Shown: in pieces, positions 9,279-17,878 of the stretch
Position numbering within the stretch: the first letter of the stretch is position 1
How the letters are laid out: each line of letters opens with the position of its first letter
DNA from: Arthrobacter sp. C2
Lineage (GTDB): Bacteria; Actinomycetota; Actinomycetes; Actinomycetales; Micrococcaceae
Length of the DNA: 64,000 bases
Reading direction: 5' to 3'
Assembly: GCA_024207135.1 (NCBI GenBank)
Contig: CP042428.1
Location: 1,426,001-1,490,000, forward strand
Notes under the pieces: generated by a model
The model's input: only the letters and a program-made list of their open reading frames with translations
The model's database searches: none
What the model was told of the DNA's origin: nothing
Made by a program: the position numbers and the translations under genes

Positions 9279-10775
9279 ATGGCTGAGAATCCCCCATCAA
9301 ACCGACCCGACGACTCCGGCAACGACGACGAGAACCCGAAGGATCCGTTCTCCGAGATGTTCGGCTCGCTCTTTGGCGGTGCTGGCGGATTCGACCCGAA
9401 AAACCTCCCCGAGGGCCTGGGCGAGGCCATGGGCCTGTCCAACAACCCCGAAGCCATGGCGCAGATGATGGCGCAGGCCCAGGCCATGATGTCCGCCATG
9501 GCCCAGGGCGGCTCCGGCCCGGTGAACTGGAAGATGGCCACCGATGCGGCACGCCAGGCCATAGCCAAGGACGACCCCTCGGTTTCCGCTTCCCGCGCCG
9601 CCGCCGTGGCCTCCGCGGCCCGGCTGGCCGAGATGTGGCTCGATGCCGCCACGGTGTTCGAGGCCGACGGCAGCGAATGCCGCGCCTTCTCCCGCGCCGA
9701 GTGGGTCGAAAAGACCATGCCGGTGTGGAAGTCGCTGACCACGCCGGTCGCCGAGTCCGTCGGCAAGGCCATCACCTCCGCGCTCTCCGAGCAGATCCCC
9801 GAGCAGATGCGGCCGATGATGGGCGGGGCACAGGGCATGCTCCAGTCCCTGGGCGGCACCATGTTCGGCATGCAGCTGGGCACGGCCGTCGGCGGCCTGG
9901 CCAAGGACGTGCTGGGCGCCACCGACATCGGGCTTCCGCTGGCCGGGTCCACCCCCGCGCTGGTGCCGACCAACCTCGCCGCGTTCGGCGAGGGCCTTGA
10001 GGTTCCCGAGCAAGAGATCCTGCTTTTTGCCGCGCTGCGCGAATGCGCCCACGCCCGGTTGTTCAACCGCGTGCCGTGGCTGCGCTCCTCGGTGATCTCC
10101 TCGGTGGAGGCCTACGCCCGCGGCATCCACATCGACATGTCGCGCATCGAGGAAGCCGTGCGGGACATCGACCCGAGCAATCCCGAGTCCTTCCAGTCCT
10201 TGATGGGCGAGGGGCTGTTCATGCCCCAGCGCACCGCGGCACAGGAAACCGCGCTGGCCAAGCTCGAGCTGGTGCTGGCGCTGATCGAGGGCTGGGTCGA
10301 CGAGGTCGTCGCCGCGGCCGCGGTGAACCTGCCCCAGGCAACCCGGCTGCGCGAAACCATCCGCCGCCGCCGGGCCACCGGCGGACCGGCGGAGAACGCG
10401 TTCGCCTCGCTGGTGGGACTGGAATTGCGTCCGCGGCGCCTGCGCGAGGCGGCGGCCCTCTGGGCGCACCTGTTGACCGAGCGCGGGCAGGAGGGGCGCG
10501 ACGCCGTGTGGGCGCACCCCGACCTGCTGCCGACCGAAGAGGACCTGATGGACCCGACCGGGTTCACCTCGCGCCGCCAGCTGGCCGAGGCCAGCATGGA
10601 TGACATCGACGCCGCGCTGAGCAAGCTGCTCGACGGAGGGTTCGACGAGCCCGCGGCGGGCAGCGGCGATGACGACGGCACCGGGGAAGCCGATGGAACC
10701 GGCGGAACCGACGGAGACGGAACCGACAAGGGTCCCGAAGCGGGCAATCCCACGGACAGCTCCACCGACAAGTAG
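9279..10775 (+). CDS. DUF2342 / zincin-like metallopeptidase-family protein
   Basis: A protein of 498 residues resembling the DUF2342 (Zincin_2) family, sometimes named F420-biosynthesis-associated. It has an acidic Asn/Asp-rich N-terminus, a Met/Ala/Gln-rich helix (EAMAQMMAQAQAMMSAMA), then the core, and an acidic Gly/Asp-rich tail. The zincin helix appears as LRECAHARLFNRVPWLR: Glu and the second His of HExxH are kept, but the first position is Arg. EGWVDEVV about 60 residues later would supply the third ligand. Whether this protein is an active peptidase is therefore open. The start is supported by a leaderless promoter box. The gene adjoins the PDZ protease, as in mycobacteria (Rv3195 from memory). 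Confidence 0.8.
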   Translation: MAENPPSNRPDDSGNDDENPKDPFSEMFGSLFGGAGGFDPKNLPEGLGEAMGLSNNPEAMAQMMAQAQAMMSAMAQGGSGPVNWKMATDAARQAIAKDDPSVSASRAAAVASAARLAEMWLDAATVFEADGSECRAFSRAEWVEKTMPVWKSLTTPVAESVGKAITSALSEQIPEQMRPMMGGAQGMLQSLGGTMFGMQLGTAVGGLAKDVLGATDIGLPLAGSTPALVPTNLAAFGEGLEVPEQEILLFAALRECAHARLFNRVPWLRSSVISSVEAYARGIHIDMSRIEEAVRDIDPSNPESFQSLMGEGLFMPQRTAAQETALAKLELVLALIEGWVDEVVAAAAVNLPQATRLRETIRRRRATGGPAENAFASLVGLELRPRRLREAAALWAHLLTERGQEGRDAVWAHPDLLPTEEDLMDPTGFTSRRQLAEASMDDIDAALSKLLDGGFDEPAAGSGDDDGTGEADGTGGTDGDGTDKGPEAGNPTDSSTDK

Positions 10776-10816
10776 TCCACCGGCGGGCGTTCCGCCGGTC
10801 GTGGAGGGTCTTGGAC

Positions 10817-10851
10817 AAGGGGTGCCGGCGCATTGCGCGCCGGCACCCCTT
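10817..10851. terminator. Bidirectional terminator hairpin
   Basis: A perfect 15-bp inverted repeat (AAGGGGTGCCGGCGC, loop ATTGC) between the convergent DUF2342 and YgjP-type genes. Confidence 0.7.
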
Positions 10852-10884
10852 CGCGATTCCCGGTGGATCCGCCCGGCCGGCGGC

Positions 10885-11592
10885 TCAGCCGAACAACCGG
10901 TACGGATCTCCCGCTTCCCCGCCGTGGACACCGCCGCCAAAACCGTCCCGGGCTCCGGGGCCACCGAGCTCGTCGAGGTCCCCGAAGTCGTCGAAGTCGT
11001 CTTCCGCATCCAACGTACGTGCCGGTTGCGCCGCGGCAGTCTTGGCCGCGTGGAAGCCGTGGCTGGCCCCGGACAGGAAGATGGTGGCATCGTGCACCCG
11101 CGGGTAGCGGGACAAGGCGGCCTTGAACCGCGGGCCGTGGCCGTCGCGCGGCTCCACCAGGTGGGCCAGTTCGTGGGCCAGCACGTAGTCCTGAACCCAC
11201 TGCGGCATCGACCGGAGCCGGTCCGAGAGCCGGATCCGCCGGGTCTGGAGGCTGGCCGAACCCCAGCGCGAGTTCTGGTTCGAGACCCAACGCACCGAGG
11301 CCGGTGCGGCCAGGCGTCCGAAGAGCTCCGCATCCATGGCGTGCGCCCGGGCCAGCAGCAGGGCATCGGGGTCCGCCCCGGCGCCCCGGACGACCTTGCG
11401 CATGACCTTCTTGACCATGTCCGCCACCAGCATGCGCTCGGCGTGCTCGGTGAGGCCCGCGGGCACGGAGACGACCATGGTGTCCTGCTTCCACGCCCCG
11501 GAGATCGTCTTCTTGCGCCGGGACGAGCGCACCACGCGGATGGGGGTGCCCGTCTCGTCCACGTATTCGATGGTGGATGGTTGGGTGCGCAT
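10885..11592 (-). CDS. YgjP/SprT-like zinc metallopeptidase
   Basis: A protein of 235 residues. The domain matches YgjP-like (DUF45/M48-type) metallopeptidases: an N-terminal beta-rich part (SSRRKKTISGAW), then SNQNSRWGSAS, then the zinc site HELAHLVEPRDGHGPRF, with HExxH and the downstream HG..F. The C-terminus is an acidic, glycine-rich tail of about 45 residues. The start ATG at 11592 is preceded by GGAAAGGAC and gives the expected family length, whereas a longer open frame upstream lacks a ribosome binding site. Proteins of this family are small cytoplasmic proteases of unknown substrate. Convergent with the DUF2342 gene and divergent from the ThiF-fold gene. Confidence 0.85.
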   Translation of the reverse strand: MRTQPSTIEYVDETGTPIRVVRSSRRKKTISGAWKQDTMVVSVPAGLTEHAERMLVADMVKKVMRKVVRGAGADPDALLLARAHAMDAELFGRLAAPASVRWVSNQNSRWGSASLQTRRIRLSDRLRSMPQWVQDYVLAHELAHLVEPRDGHGPRFKAALSRYPRVHDATIFLSGASHGFHAAKTAAAQPARTLDAEDDFDDFGDLDELGGPGARDGFGGGVHGGEAGDPYRLFG

Positions 11593-11793
11593 GCTTTGTC
11601 CTTTCCGCCGCGCCTGTGCTGCCGTTTTCTTGCCGTCCGCGGACCTTGCCCCGGTGCCGCCTCCGCGCCGCTTTCCCGCTCCGGGGTGTGGATAACCGCG
11701 GCGGCGTTCGCGGCCCGGTGCCACGATGGGTTCATGCAGGGCACCGGCCACGAGGATTCGCGCCGGGGCCGCCGTTCCCGAAGGAGCAACATC

Positions 11794-12843
11794 ATGAGGA
11801 TCAACCCGGGCTTGCAGGTACTCAGCCTAATGGAGGGCGTGGTGCAAATCGGCACCGGGCAGCGCGCCCGGTGGATAACCGGGCTGAGCGCGGCCGAAAA
11901 ACGGTTCGTGCTCTCCCTGGGCACCGAGGAGCAAGGCCCCGCGGTACCCACGGAGGGCCACGCGAAAGGCCAGCCGACGGAGCAGGGGCCCGATGCCGCC
12001 CGGCGCAGCGAGATCCTGGAGATGCTGGCCCCGGTGCTGCTGGATACCCCGGCCCAGCTGCCGCCCGGCGCCCGGCCGGGATCCGGCCACGGGCTCGGGG
12101 CGCGGCTGGTGCCCGATGTGCGGCAGTGGAGCGCGGCCTACCAGATGGACGCGGCCGAAGTGCTCGCACGCCGGGCCGGTGCCCGGGTCGCGTTGCAGGG
12201 ATGCGGGAGGATGGGCCAGCTGTTGGCGCACATCCTGGCCGCAGCGGGCGTCGGTTCGCTGATGCTCAGCGATGCGGCGTCGATGGATGCCGGGGACCTG
12301 GGCGCCGGGACCACCGGCATCGGCAGCGTCGGCACCCCGCGGGCCCGCGCCACGGCCCGGGCGCTGGCGTCCCTGTACCCGCACCTGGTGGTGGCCGAGA
12401 CCGGGCACCGAAGCCCCGATGCCCCGCCGCTGGACATGGCGGTGGTGCTCTCCGGCGGGATGCTCCCGCCGCTGGAATCGCTGCCCACGGATGCCGCGAT
12501 GCTGCCGGTGCTGTTCACCGATTCGGGGATGAACCTCGGCCCGCTGTGCCTTCCGGGGCTGACCATGTGCGAACGCTGCGTGTGGGAACAGTGCGACCCG
12601 ACGCTGCGGTTGCTCGCCGACGCCGGGGTCGGCGCGCGGGTCCCGGGGCTGCGCCCGGAGGCGTCGCTGGCCGCCGTCGCCGCGGGGACGGCCGCGATGC
12701 AGGTGCTGATGGTGCTGGACCGCATCAACATCCCCGCCGCCGCCGGCTCGATGCTCGTGTGCGACCTGCCCACCGGGTCCACCACCATGGTTCCGGCCAA
12801 GGTGCGTCCGCGCTGCAACTGCCTGGACTCGCTGGCCGCCTGA
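11794..12843 (+). CDS. ThiF/E1-like fold protein of unknown role
   Basis: A protein of 349 residues. The ATG is preceded by AAGGAG at 7-base spacing. The central part (about residues 130-230) looks like a Rossmann nucleotide-binding E1/ThiF fold: VALQGCGRMGQLLAHIL, a beta-strand and Asp (LMLSDAASMDAGDLGAG), then a segment resembling the region where E1 proteins bind partner strands. Cysteine pairs MCERC and RCNC could bind zinc. The N-terminal about 120 residues resemble neither MoeB nor ThiF. It recalls the ThiF-like or docking proteins that accompany azoline-forming peptide cyclodehydratases, but no peptide precursor or YcaO gene lies nearby. The gene sits where mycobacteria have Rv3196 (from memory). 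Function not assigned. Confidence 0.6.
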   Translation: MRINPGLQVLSLMEGVVQIGTGQRARWITGLSAAEKRFVLSLGTEEQGPAVPTEGHAKGQPTEQGPDAARRSEILEMLAPVLLDTPAQLPPGARPGSGHGLGARLVPDVRQWSAAYQMDAAEVLARRAGARVALQGCGRMGQLLAHILAAAGVGSLMLSDAASMDAGDLGAGTTGIGSVGTPRARATARALASLYPHLVVAETGHRSPDAPPLDMAVVLSGGMLPPLESLPTDAAMLPVLFTDSGMNLGPLCLPGLTMCERCVWEQCDPTLRLLADAGVGARVPGLRPEASLAAVAAGTAAMQVLMVLDRINIPAAAGSMLVCDLPTGSTTMVPAKVRPRCNCLDSLAA

Positions 12844-12941
12844 AGCCCCGCTCCGGCGCACCGTCCGGAATCCCGCGTTGCGCCGGAGCCCGGCCCCGAA
12901 GGTCGGACGATTCCGGGAATCCCGGCGGGTCGCGACGCCGG

Positions 12942-15089
12942 TCAGTCCAGGGTTTCCCCGCCCAGGATCGCCAGCACCGCCTCGCCGTAGCGCTCCAGCT
13001 TGCCCTTGCCGACCCCCGAGACCCGGCCCAGGTCCGAGAGCCCGGAGGGCTTCGCCTCGGCGATCGCCATCAGCGTCGCATCGGTGAAGATCACGAAGGC
13101 CGGCAGCGAGTTGGCCTGGGCGACCGACAGCCGCCAGGCGCGCAGGGATTCGAACACGGCCTCGTCGTAGCCGGCGGGGCAGTTCCCGCAGCGGCCCAGC
13201 TTCCGCTCGGTGGCACTGGTCAGCAGCGTGCCACAGACCCGGCACATCGGCGGACCGGCCGGGGCCCGCCGCCGGACGGCCCGCGGGGCCGCGGCCGTCG
13301 ATGAGGTTCCCGCCGGGCGCAGCCCGTCCAGGAAGCGCGAGGGCCGCCGGTTGGCCCGTCCCCCGGGGGTGCGCGCCAGCGACCAGGACAGCCCCAGGTG
13401 CATGCGGGCGCGGGTGATGCCCACGTAGAGCAGCCGGCGTTCCTCGTCGTAGCCGGCCTGGTCGTCGGCGAAGGAGATCGGCATCAGCCCCTCGGAGAGC
13501 CCGACCAGGAACACCGCGTCCCACTCCAGGCCCTTGGCCGCGTGCAGCGAGGCCAGCGTGACGCCCTGCAGCGTCGGTGCGTGCTGGCTGGCGGCGCGCT
13601 CCTCCAACTCGGCGACGAAGAGCCCCAGGGTGAACGGGGTCTCGGCCCCGGCCCGTGCCTCGGCCATCTCGTCGGCGAGCGCCACCAGGGCGGAGAGCGA
13701 CTCCCATTTCTCGCGCACCGCGCCGGAGGCGGCCGGGGCCGTGGCGCTGTAGCCCAGGGAGACCAGGATGTCGCGGGTCAGCTTCGGGACCGAGTCGCCG
13801 TCGGCCTCGGTGGTGGCGTGGCGGGCGGCGGAGCGCAATTGCAGCATCGCGTCGCGGACCTCGCGCCGGGCGAAGAAGCGTTCCCCGCCGCGCAGCAGGT
13901 AGCCGACCCCGGCGGAGGCCAGGGCCTGCTCATAGGCGGCGGACTGCCCATTGGTCCGGTACAGGATCGCGATTTCCGCCGCGGGGGTGCCGGCCGCGAT
14001 CAGCTTCTTGATCCGCTGCGCGATCTCCGCGGCCTCGGCCTCGTCGTCCTTCGCCTCGAAGAAGCTCGGCTCCGGGCCGTTTTCCCGCTGCGCGATCAGT
14101 TCCAGCGGCGTGGGCCAGGGATGGTCGCGGTCCGGCACCCCGGCCTCGGGGCGGCGGGCGGCCAGCACCCGGTTGGCCAGGTGCACCACCTGCGGGGTGG
14201 AACGGTAGTCGCGCACCAGCTTGACCACCGGGGCGTGCTCGTAGCGCGCGGTGAAGTCCAAGAGGTGCCGCGGGGTGGCACCGGTGAAGGAATAGATGGT
14301 CTGCGAGGCATCCCCCACCACGCACAACTCGTCGCGCCCGCCGAGCCACAGATCCAGCAGGCGTTGCTGCAGCGGGGAAACGTCCTGATACTCGTCGACC
14401 ACGAAGTGCCGGTACTGGCCGCGCACCGAGGCCGCGACCCGCTCGTCGTCCTCCAGGATCGCCACGGTCAGCAGCAACACGTCCTCGAAGTCGATGAACT
14501 GCCGATCGGTCTTCACGTCCTCGTAGGACTGGAAGATCCGCGCGACGGTGGTCGGGTCCAGCCCGCCGGGTTCCCCGCGGTCGGCGGCCGCGGCGGCGGC
14601 GACGTAGGACTCGGGGGTCAGCATCGAGACCTTCGCCCATTCGATCTCGCTGGCCAGGTCGCGCACGGTGGCGCGGTCCGCGTTGGTGCGCAGCCGGCGT
14701 GCCGCCTCGGTGATCAGCGGCGCCTTGTAGTCGACGATGTTCGGCAGGTTCCCGCCGATGGCCTGCGGCCAGAAGTACTGCAGCTGGCGCAGCGCGGCGG
14801 CGTGGAAGGTGCGGGTCTGCACGGCCCCGGCGCCCAGTTCGCGCAGCCGGGAGCGCATTTCCGCCGCGGCCCGGGCGGTGAAGGTCACCGCGAGCATCGA
14901 GGAGGGCTTGTACACCCCGGTGTGCACGCCGTAGGCGATGCGGTGGGTGATGGCGCGGGTCTTGCCGGTGCCGGCCCCGGCCAGCACGCACAGCGGGCCG
15001 CGCAGCGTCGTGGCGACCATGCGCTGTTCATCGTCCAGCCCGCCCAGGATCCGGTCCTCCAGGGCGCTGGTTCCGGTTGCTTCGTCCAT
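12942..15089 (-). CDS. uvrD2: UvrD2-type superfamily 1 DNA helicase
   Basis: A protein of 715 residues. SF1A helicase motifs are visible in order: Walker A GAGTGKTR (about 37-45), FTARAAAEM (Ia), VVDEYQD (II, Walker B), GDASQTIYSFTGA (III), VRDYRSTPQV (IV), LASLHAAKGLEWD (V) and YVGITRAR (VI). A tetracysteine zinc module (CRVCG ... CGNCP) and a C-terminal HRDC domain (about 640-715) identify the UvrD2 class known from mycobacteria, a DNA-dependent ATPase/helicase in repair. It lies 3 bases downstream of nudC on the same strand, so the two are cotranscribed. Mycobacteria keep the same uvrD2-nudC pair (Rv3198c-Rv3199c from memory). Confidence 0.93.
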   Translation of the reverse strand: MDEATGTSALEDRILGGLDDEQRMVATTLRGPLCVLAGAGTGKTRAITHRIAYGVHTGVYKPSSMLAVTFTARAAAEMRSRLRELGAGAVQTRTFHAAALRQLQYFWPQAIGGNLPNIVDYKAPLITEAARRLRTNADRATVRDLASEIEWAKVSMLTPESYVAAAAAADRGEPGGLDPTTVARIFQSYEDVKTDRQFIDFEDVLLLTVAILEDDERVAASVRGQYRHFVVDEYQDVSPLQQRLLDLWLGGRDELCVVGDASQTIYSFTGATPRHLLDFTARYEHAPVVKLVRDYRSTPQVVHLANRVLAARRPEAGVPDRDHPWPTPLELIAQRENGPEPSFFEAKDDEAEAAEIAQRIKKLIAAGTPAAEIAILYRTNGQSAAYEQALASAGVGYLLRGGERFFARREVRDAMLQLRSAARHATTEADGDSVPKLTRDILVSLGYSATAPAASGAVREKWESLSALVALADEMAEARAGAETPFTLGLFVAELEERAASQHAPTLQGVTLASLHAAKGLEWDAVFLVGLSEGLMPISFADDQAGYDEERRLLYVGITRARMHLGLSWSLARTPGGRANRRPSRFLDGLRPAGTSSTAAAPRAVRRRAPAGPPMCRVCGTLLTSATERKLGRCGNCPAGYDEAVFESLRAWRLSVAQANSLPAFVIFTDATLMAIAEAKPSGLSDLGRVSGVGKGKLERYGEAVLAILGGETLD

Positions 15090-15092
15090 GTC

Positions 15093-16058
15093 CTAGTTTT
15101 CCAGGCGTTCGGGTTCGGGCAGCACGCCGCCGAACCAGTGTTCGATCAATGCGCTGGCGATCGAGGTGCCCGAGGGCACCCCGATGGCCCCGGAGCGGAC
15201 CTCGGCGGCCAGCTCCTCGCGGGTGAACCAGCGCAGGTCGATGATCTCCACCCCGTCGGGCACCAGCTCGGTGCCCGTGGCGGTGGCGGTGAACCCGAGC
15301 ATCAGCGAGCGCGGGAAGGGCCAGGGCTGGGAGCCCATGTAGCGGGGGTTCTGCACGATGACCCCGGATTCCTCGGCGACCTCGCGGATGACCGCGGATT
15401 CGAGGGATTCGCCGGGCTCGACGAACCCGGCCAGGGTGGAGAAGCGGGTGCCGCCCCAGGCCTTGTTGGCGCCCAGCAGCAGCCGGTCGTCCTCGTCGGT
15501 GATGGCCACGATGACGGCCGGGTCGGTGCGCGGGAAGTGCTCGAGGTCCTCCGCGGCGCAGTGCTTGACCCAGCCGGAGTCCCGCAACTGAAGTTTCCCG
15601 CCGCAGCCCGGGCAGAAGTTCATCGAGTGGTTCCAGTTGGCGATGGCCACTGCCTCGACGAACAGCCCGGCATCGCGCGCGCCCAGCCCGGCGGCGACAT
15701 CGCGCAGGCCCAGCCACTGCTCCGGGTGGGTGGCGGCGGTGCCGGCCGCACCGTCGTCCGCGGCCGGGGCCTCGGGGAAGGAATGCAGCACGATTTCGGT
15801 GCTGCCGTCGGAGCCCAGGTAGATCTCTGTCCCGCCGGCCGGGACCTGCGTGCCCTCCAGCAGCACCAGTTCGCCGTCGAGCACCCGGGCGCGGCCGCCG
15901 ATCATCACAAGGTGCCGGGTCCTGGGGTCCGCGCGCAGCGCATCGAGCCAGCCGGCTTGGGTGCGCCGTTCGCAGCCGCGGTCGATGGCGGTGCGGGCCA
16001 GGGGCAGGGCCCCTAGCTCGGGGTGGCTGGTCACGGGTTGCTGCACGGTATCGCTCAT
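15093..16058 (-). CDS. nudC: NAD(H) diphosphatase / NAD-cap decapping Nudix hydrolase NudC
   Basis: A protein of 321 residues. It has an N-terminal NUDIX-like domain and a zinc-ribbon region with CPGCGG and, about 18 residues on, KHCAAED. The catalytic Nudix box GFVEPGESLESAVIREVAEESGV is complete with the REVxEE core, and the family-specific SQPWPFPRS follows. NudC hydrolyses NADH to NMNH and AMP and removes NAD caps from RNA. The usual second CxxC of the ribbon is reduced here to a single Cys. The start at 16058 is fixed by a leaderless promoter (TACGGT seven bases upstream) and gives the normal family length. First gene of a nudC-uvrD2 unit, divergent from the phosphotransferase-like gene. 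Confidence 0.92.
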   Translation of the reverse strand: MSDTVQQPVTSHPELGALPLARTAIDRGCERRTQAGWLDALRADPRTRHLVMIGGRARVLDGELVLLEGTQVPAGGTEIYLGSDGSTEIVLHSFPEAPAADDGAAGTAATHPEQWLGLRDVAAGLGARDAGLFVEAVAIANWNHSMNFCPGCGGKLQLRDSGWVKHCAAEDLEHFPRTDPAVIVAITDEDDRLLLGANKAWGGTRFSTLAGFVEPGESLESAVIREVAEESGVIVQNPRYMGSQPWPFPRSLMLGFTATATGTELVPDGVEIIDLRWFTREELAAEVRSGAIGVPSGTSIASALIEHWFGGVLPEPERLEN

Positions 16059-16065
16059 AGCATCA

Positions 16066-16071
16066 ACCGTA
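16066..16071 (-). promoter_or_regulatory. -10 box of leaderless nudC-uvrD2 transcript
   Basis: TACGGT seven bases before the nudC ATG on the minus strand; no Shine-Dalgarno. The same hexamer serves the divergent phosphotransferase-like gene. Confidence 0.55.
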
Positions 16072-16267
16072 CTGACCCGACCGCCACAACGCATACTTCG
16101 GGGCGCCGGTTGTGGCTATCGGCGCACCCTCCGCGGCGGACGGGCCGGTGGCCGGCGCAGCCACCCGGCCCGGCCCCGGGGTGCGCGATAGCCGGCGGCG
16201 GGCGGGGATTGGACGCAAAACACGCGACTCGCCGCCGCACGGCAGGACTCGAACAGCCCTTGCGGTC

Positions 16268-16273
16268 TACGGT
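16268..16273 (+). promoter_or_regulatory. -10 box of phosphotransferase-like gene
   Basis: TACGGT seven bases before the GTG at 16281. It supports that GTG over the ATG 15 bases further on. Confidence 0.5.
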
Positions 16274-16280
16274 GGAGGAT

Positions 16281-17768
16281 GTGAAACGCTCTCCCATGGA
16301 ACTCGCTGCCATCGCCACCGCTGCGGTCCCCGGCTTGGCGCCCACGGGCGTGGCCTCGTTGCCGGACGACGGCAATGATTTCGACTCGGTGCTCATCGTC
16401 GACGCCGCCAAGAACCGCTGGCGCGTGCGCTCCCCCCGCCACGAGGAAGCGTCGATGCGCCTGGAATCGGAACTGGCCGCGCTGCGTGCCTTCTCCGCCG
16501 GCATCCGCGCCTCGCTGCCCTTCCAGCTGCCCTCCGTTGCCGGAACCGTGCGGCAGGGCCCGCTGCGCACCTTCGTCTACAACCACCTGCCCGGCAAGCA
16601 GTTCTCCCTGGAGGACCTCGTGGGGCAGGGTTCGCGCTGCGCCCGGGACCTGGGCGCCGTGATGGCCGCGATCCACTCGATGCCGGCCTCCGCCATCGAC
16701 CGCGCGGATCTGCCCTCCTACACCGCCGAGCAGGTGCGCCAGCGCCGGCTCAACGAGCTGGACGCCGCGGCCACCACCGGCATGATCCCCTCGCGGCTGC
16801 TGCGGCGCTGGGAACACGCGCTGGAGGACGTGGCGCTGTGGCGCTTCAACGCCACCGTCATCCACGGGGACCTGCACGAGGACCAGCTCCTGGTCCAGGA
16901 CGCCAAGGTCGTGGCGGTCACCGGCTGGACGGACCTGCAGGTCGGGGACCCGGCCGACGACTTCGCCTGGCTGGCGGCGGTGCACGAGCAGTCCTTCGCC
17001 GAGGCCGCCTTCGAAAGCTATGTCGCGGTGCGCGGGGACCGGGCCGATCCGCACATCATGCGCCGTGCCGCGCTGGCCGCCGAGTTCGCCCTGGCCCAGT
17101 GGCTGGTCAAGGCCATTGCCGGGGGCGACGCCGAGCGCATCGCCGAGGCCAAGGTCATGCTCGAGGAGCTCGACCACGACATCGCCGAGTACGGCGGCCA
17201 GCCGATCTCCGTGGTGGAGCCCCCGCGGGCGGCCAAGCCCGAGCCCGCGGACGCGCCGCCGGAACCTGTTCCCTCCAACGAACGCGTCACCGTCATCGGG
17301 ATTGATGCCGCCGACGACGCCGGGGACACCGCCGAGGACAATGAACCGGCAGGGAAACACGCTGAGCCGGAAACCTCTGCCATGCGGATCCTGCCCTCCC
17401 CCGTGAGTGCCGCGCCGGCCCCTCCAGCATCCCCGCCGGTCCCGACCGCAGCCCCGATGCATCCGGCCAGCGCCCCGGTGGCATCCAAGAAACCGGTGCC
17501 GGCACCCGTTGCCGCCGCGGCCACGGGATCCGCGGTTTCGGCAGCCGAGGCTTCTGCACCCGGGTCCGCGAACTCCGATGGCCCGAAGACGCCTGTTGAC
17601 GCGGATCATTCGGACAACAAGGGCAGCGACGAAGCCGGCAACCAAGAACACCCAGACAAGGACACGGCGGGAACGCCCACGGACGATGCCCCGGCATCCG
17701 GACGTTCGGCCGCGGCAGCGGAACCAGAGACCTCCGCAATCCCGGTCCAGAAGCTCGAAAAGCAGTAG
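16281..17768 (+). CDS. Aminoglycoside-phosphotransferase-fold protein with degenerate active site and low-complexity tail
   Basis: A protein of 495 residues. Residues 1-310 have the APH/choline-kinase fold: an N-lobe with VRSPRHEEASMRLESELAAL, then the catalytic loop VIHGDLHEDQLLV and the metal-binding loop region VTGWTDLQVGDPADDFAWL. Two key positions differ from active family members. The Asn normally found in the catalytic loop is Gln, and the Asp of the usual IDW metal-binding motif is Gly (TGW). The last about 180 residues are an Ala/Pro/Ser/Glu-rich, presumably disordered tail. Homologues are generally annotated simply as phosphotransferases, and no substrate is known to me. The GTG start is chosen from the promoter box. 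Convergent with adnB, divergent from nudC. Confidence 0.7.
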   Translation: MKRSPMELAAIATAAVPGLAPTGVASLPDDGNDFDSVLIVDAAKNRWRVRSPRHEEASMRLESELAALRAFSAGIRASLPFQLPSVAGTVRQGPLRTFVYNHLPGKQFSLEDLVGQGSRCARDLGAVMAAIHSMPASAIDRADLPSYTAEQVRQRRLNELDAAATTGMIPSRLLRRWEHALEDVALWRFNATVIHGDLHEDQLLVQDAKVVAVTGWTDLQVGDPADDFAWLAAVHEQSFAEAAFESYVAVRGDRADPHIMRRAALAAEFALAQWLVKAIAGGDAERIAEAKVMLEELDHDIAEYGGQPISVVEPPRAAKPEPADAPPEPVPSNERVTVIGIDAADDAGDTAEDNEPAGKHAEPETSAMRILPSPVSAAPAPPASPPVPTAAPMHPASAPVASKKPVPAPVAAAATGSAVSAAEASAPGSANSDGPKTPVDADHSDNKGSDEAGNQEHPDKDTAGTPTDDAPASGRSAAAAEPETSAIPVQKLEKQ

Positions 17769-17779
17769 GCGGCAGCAGC

Positions 17780-17800
17780 CCGGCGCCTCGATGGCGCCGG
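17780..17800. terminator. Possible bidirectional terminator hairpin
   Basis: A perfect 8-bp stem CCGGCGCC with a 5-base loop, 12 bases past the phosphotransferase-like gene and about 80 bases from the end of the convergent adnB. There is no clear T-run. Confidence 0.4.
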
Positions 17801-17878
17801 ACCGCACGTGGCTTCAACTTCGGCTTCGGCTTCACACGCGGCAAGGCGCCGCGACTGGCCCTCAGGCGTGTGCCGGGC

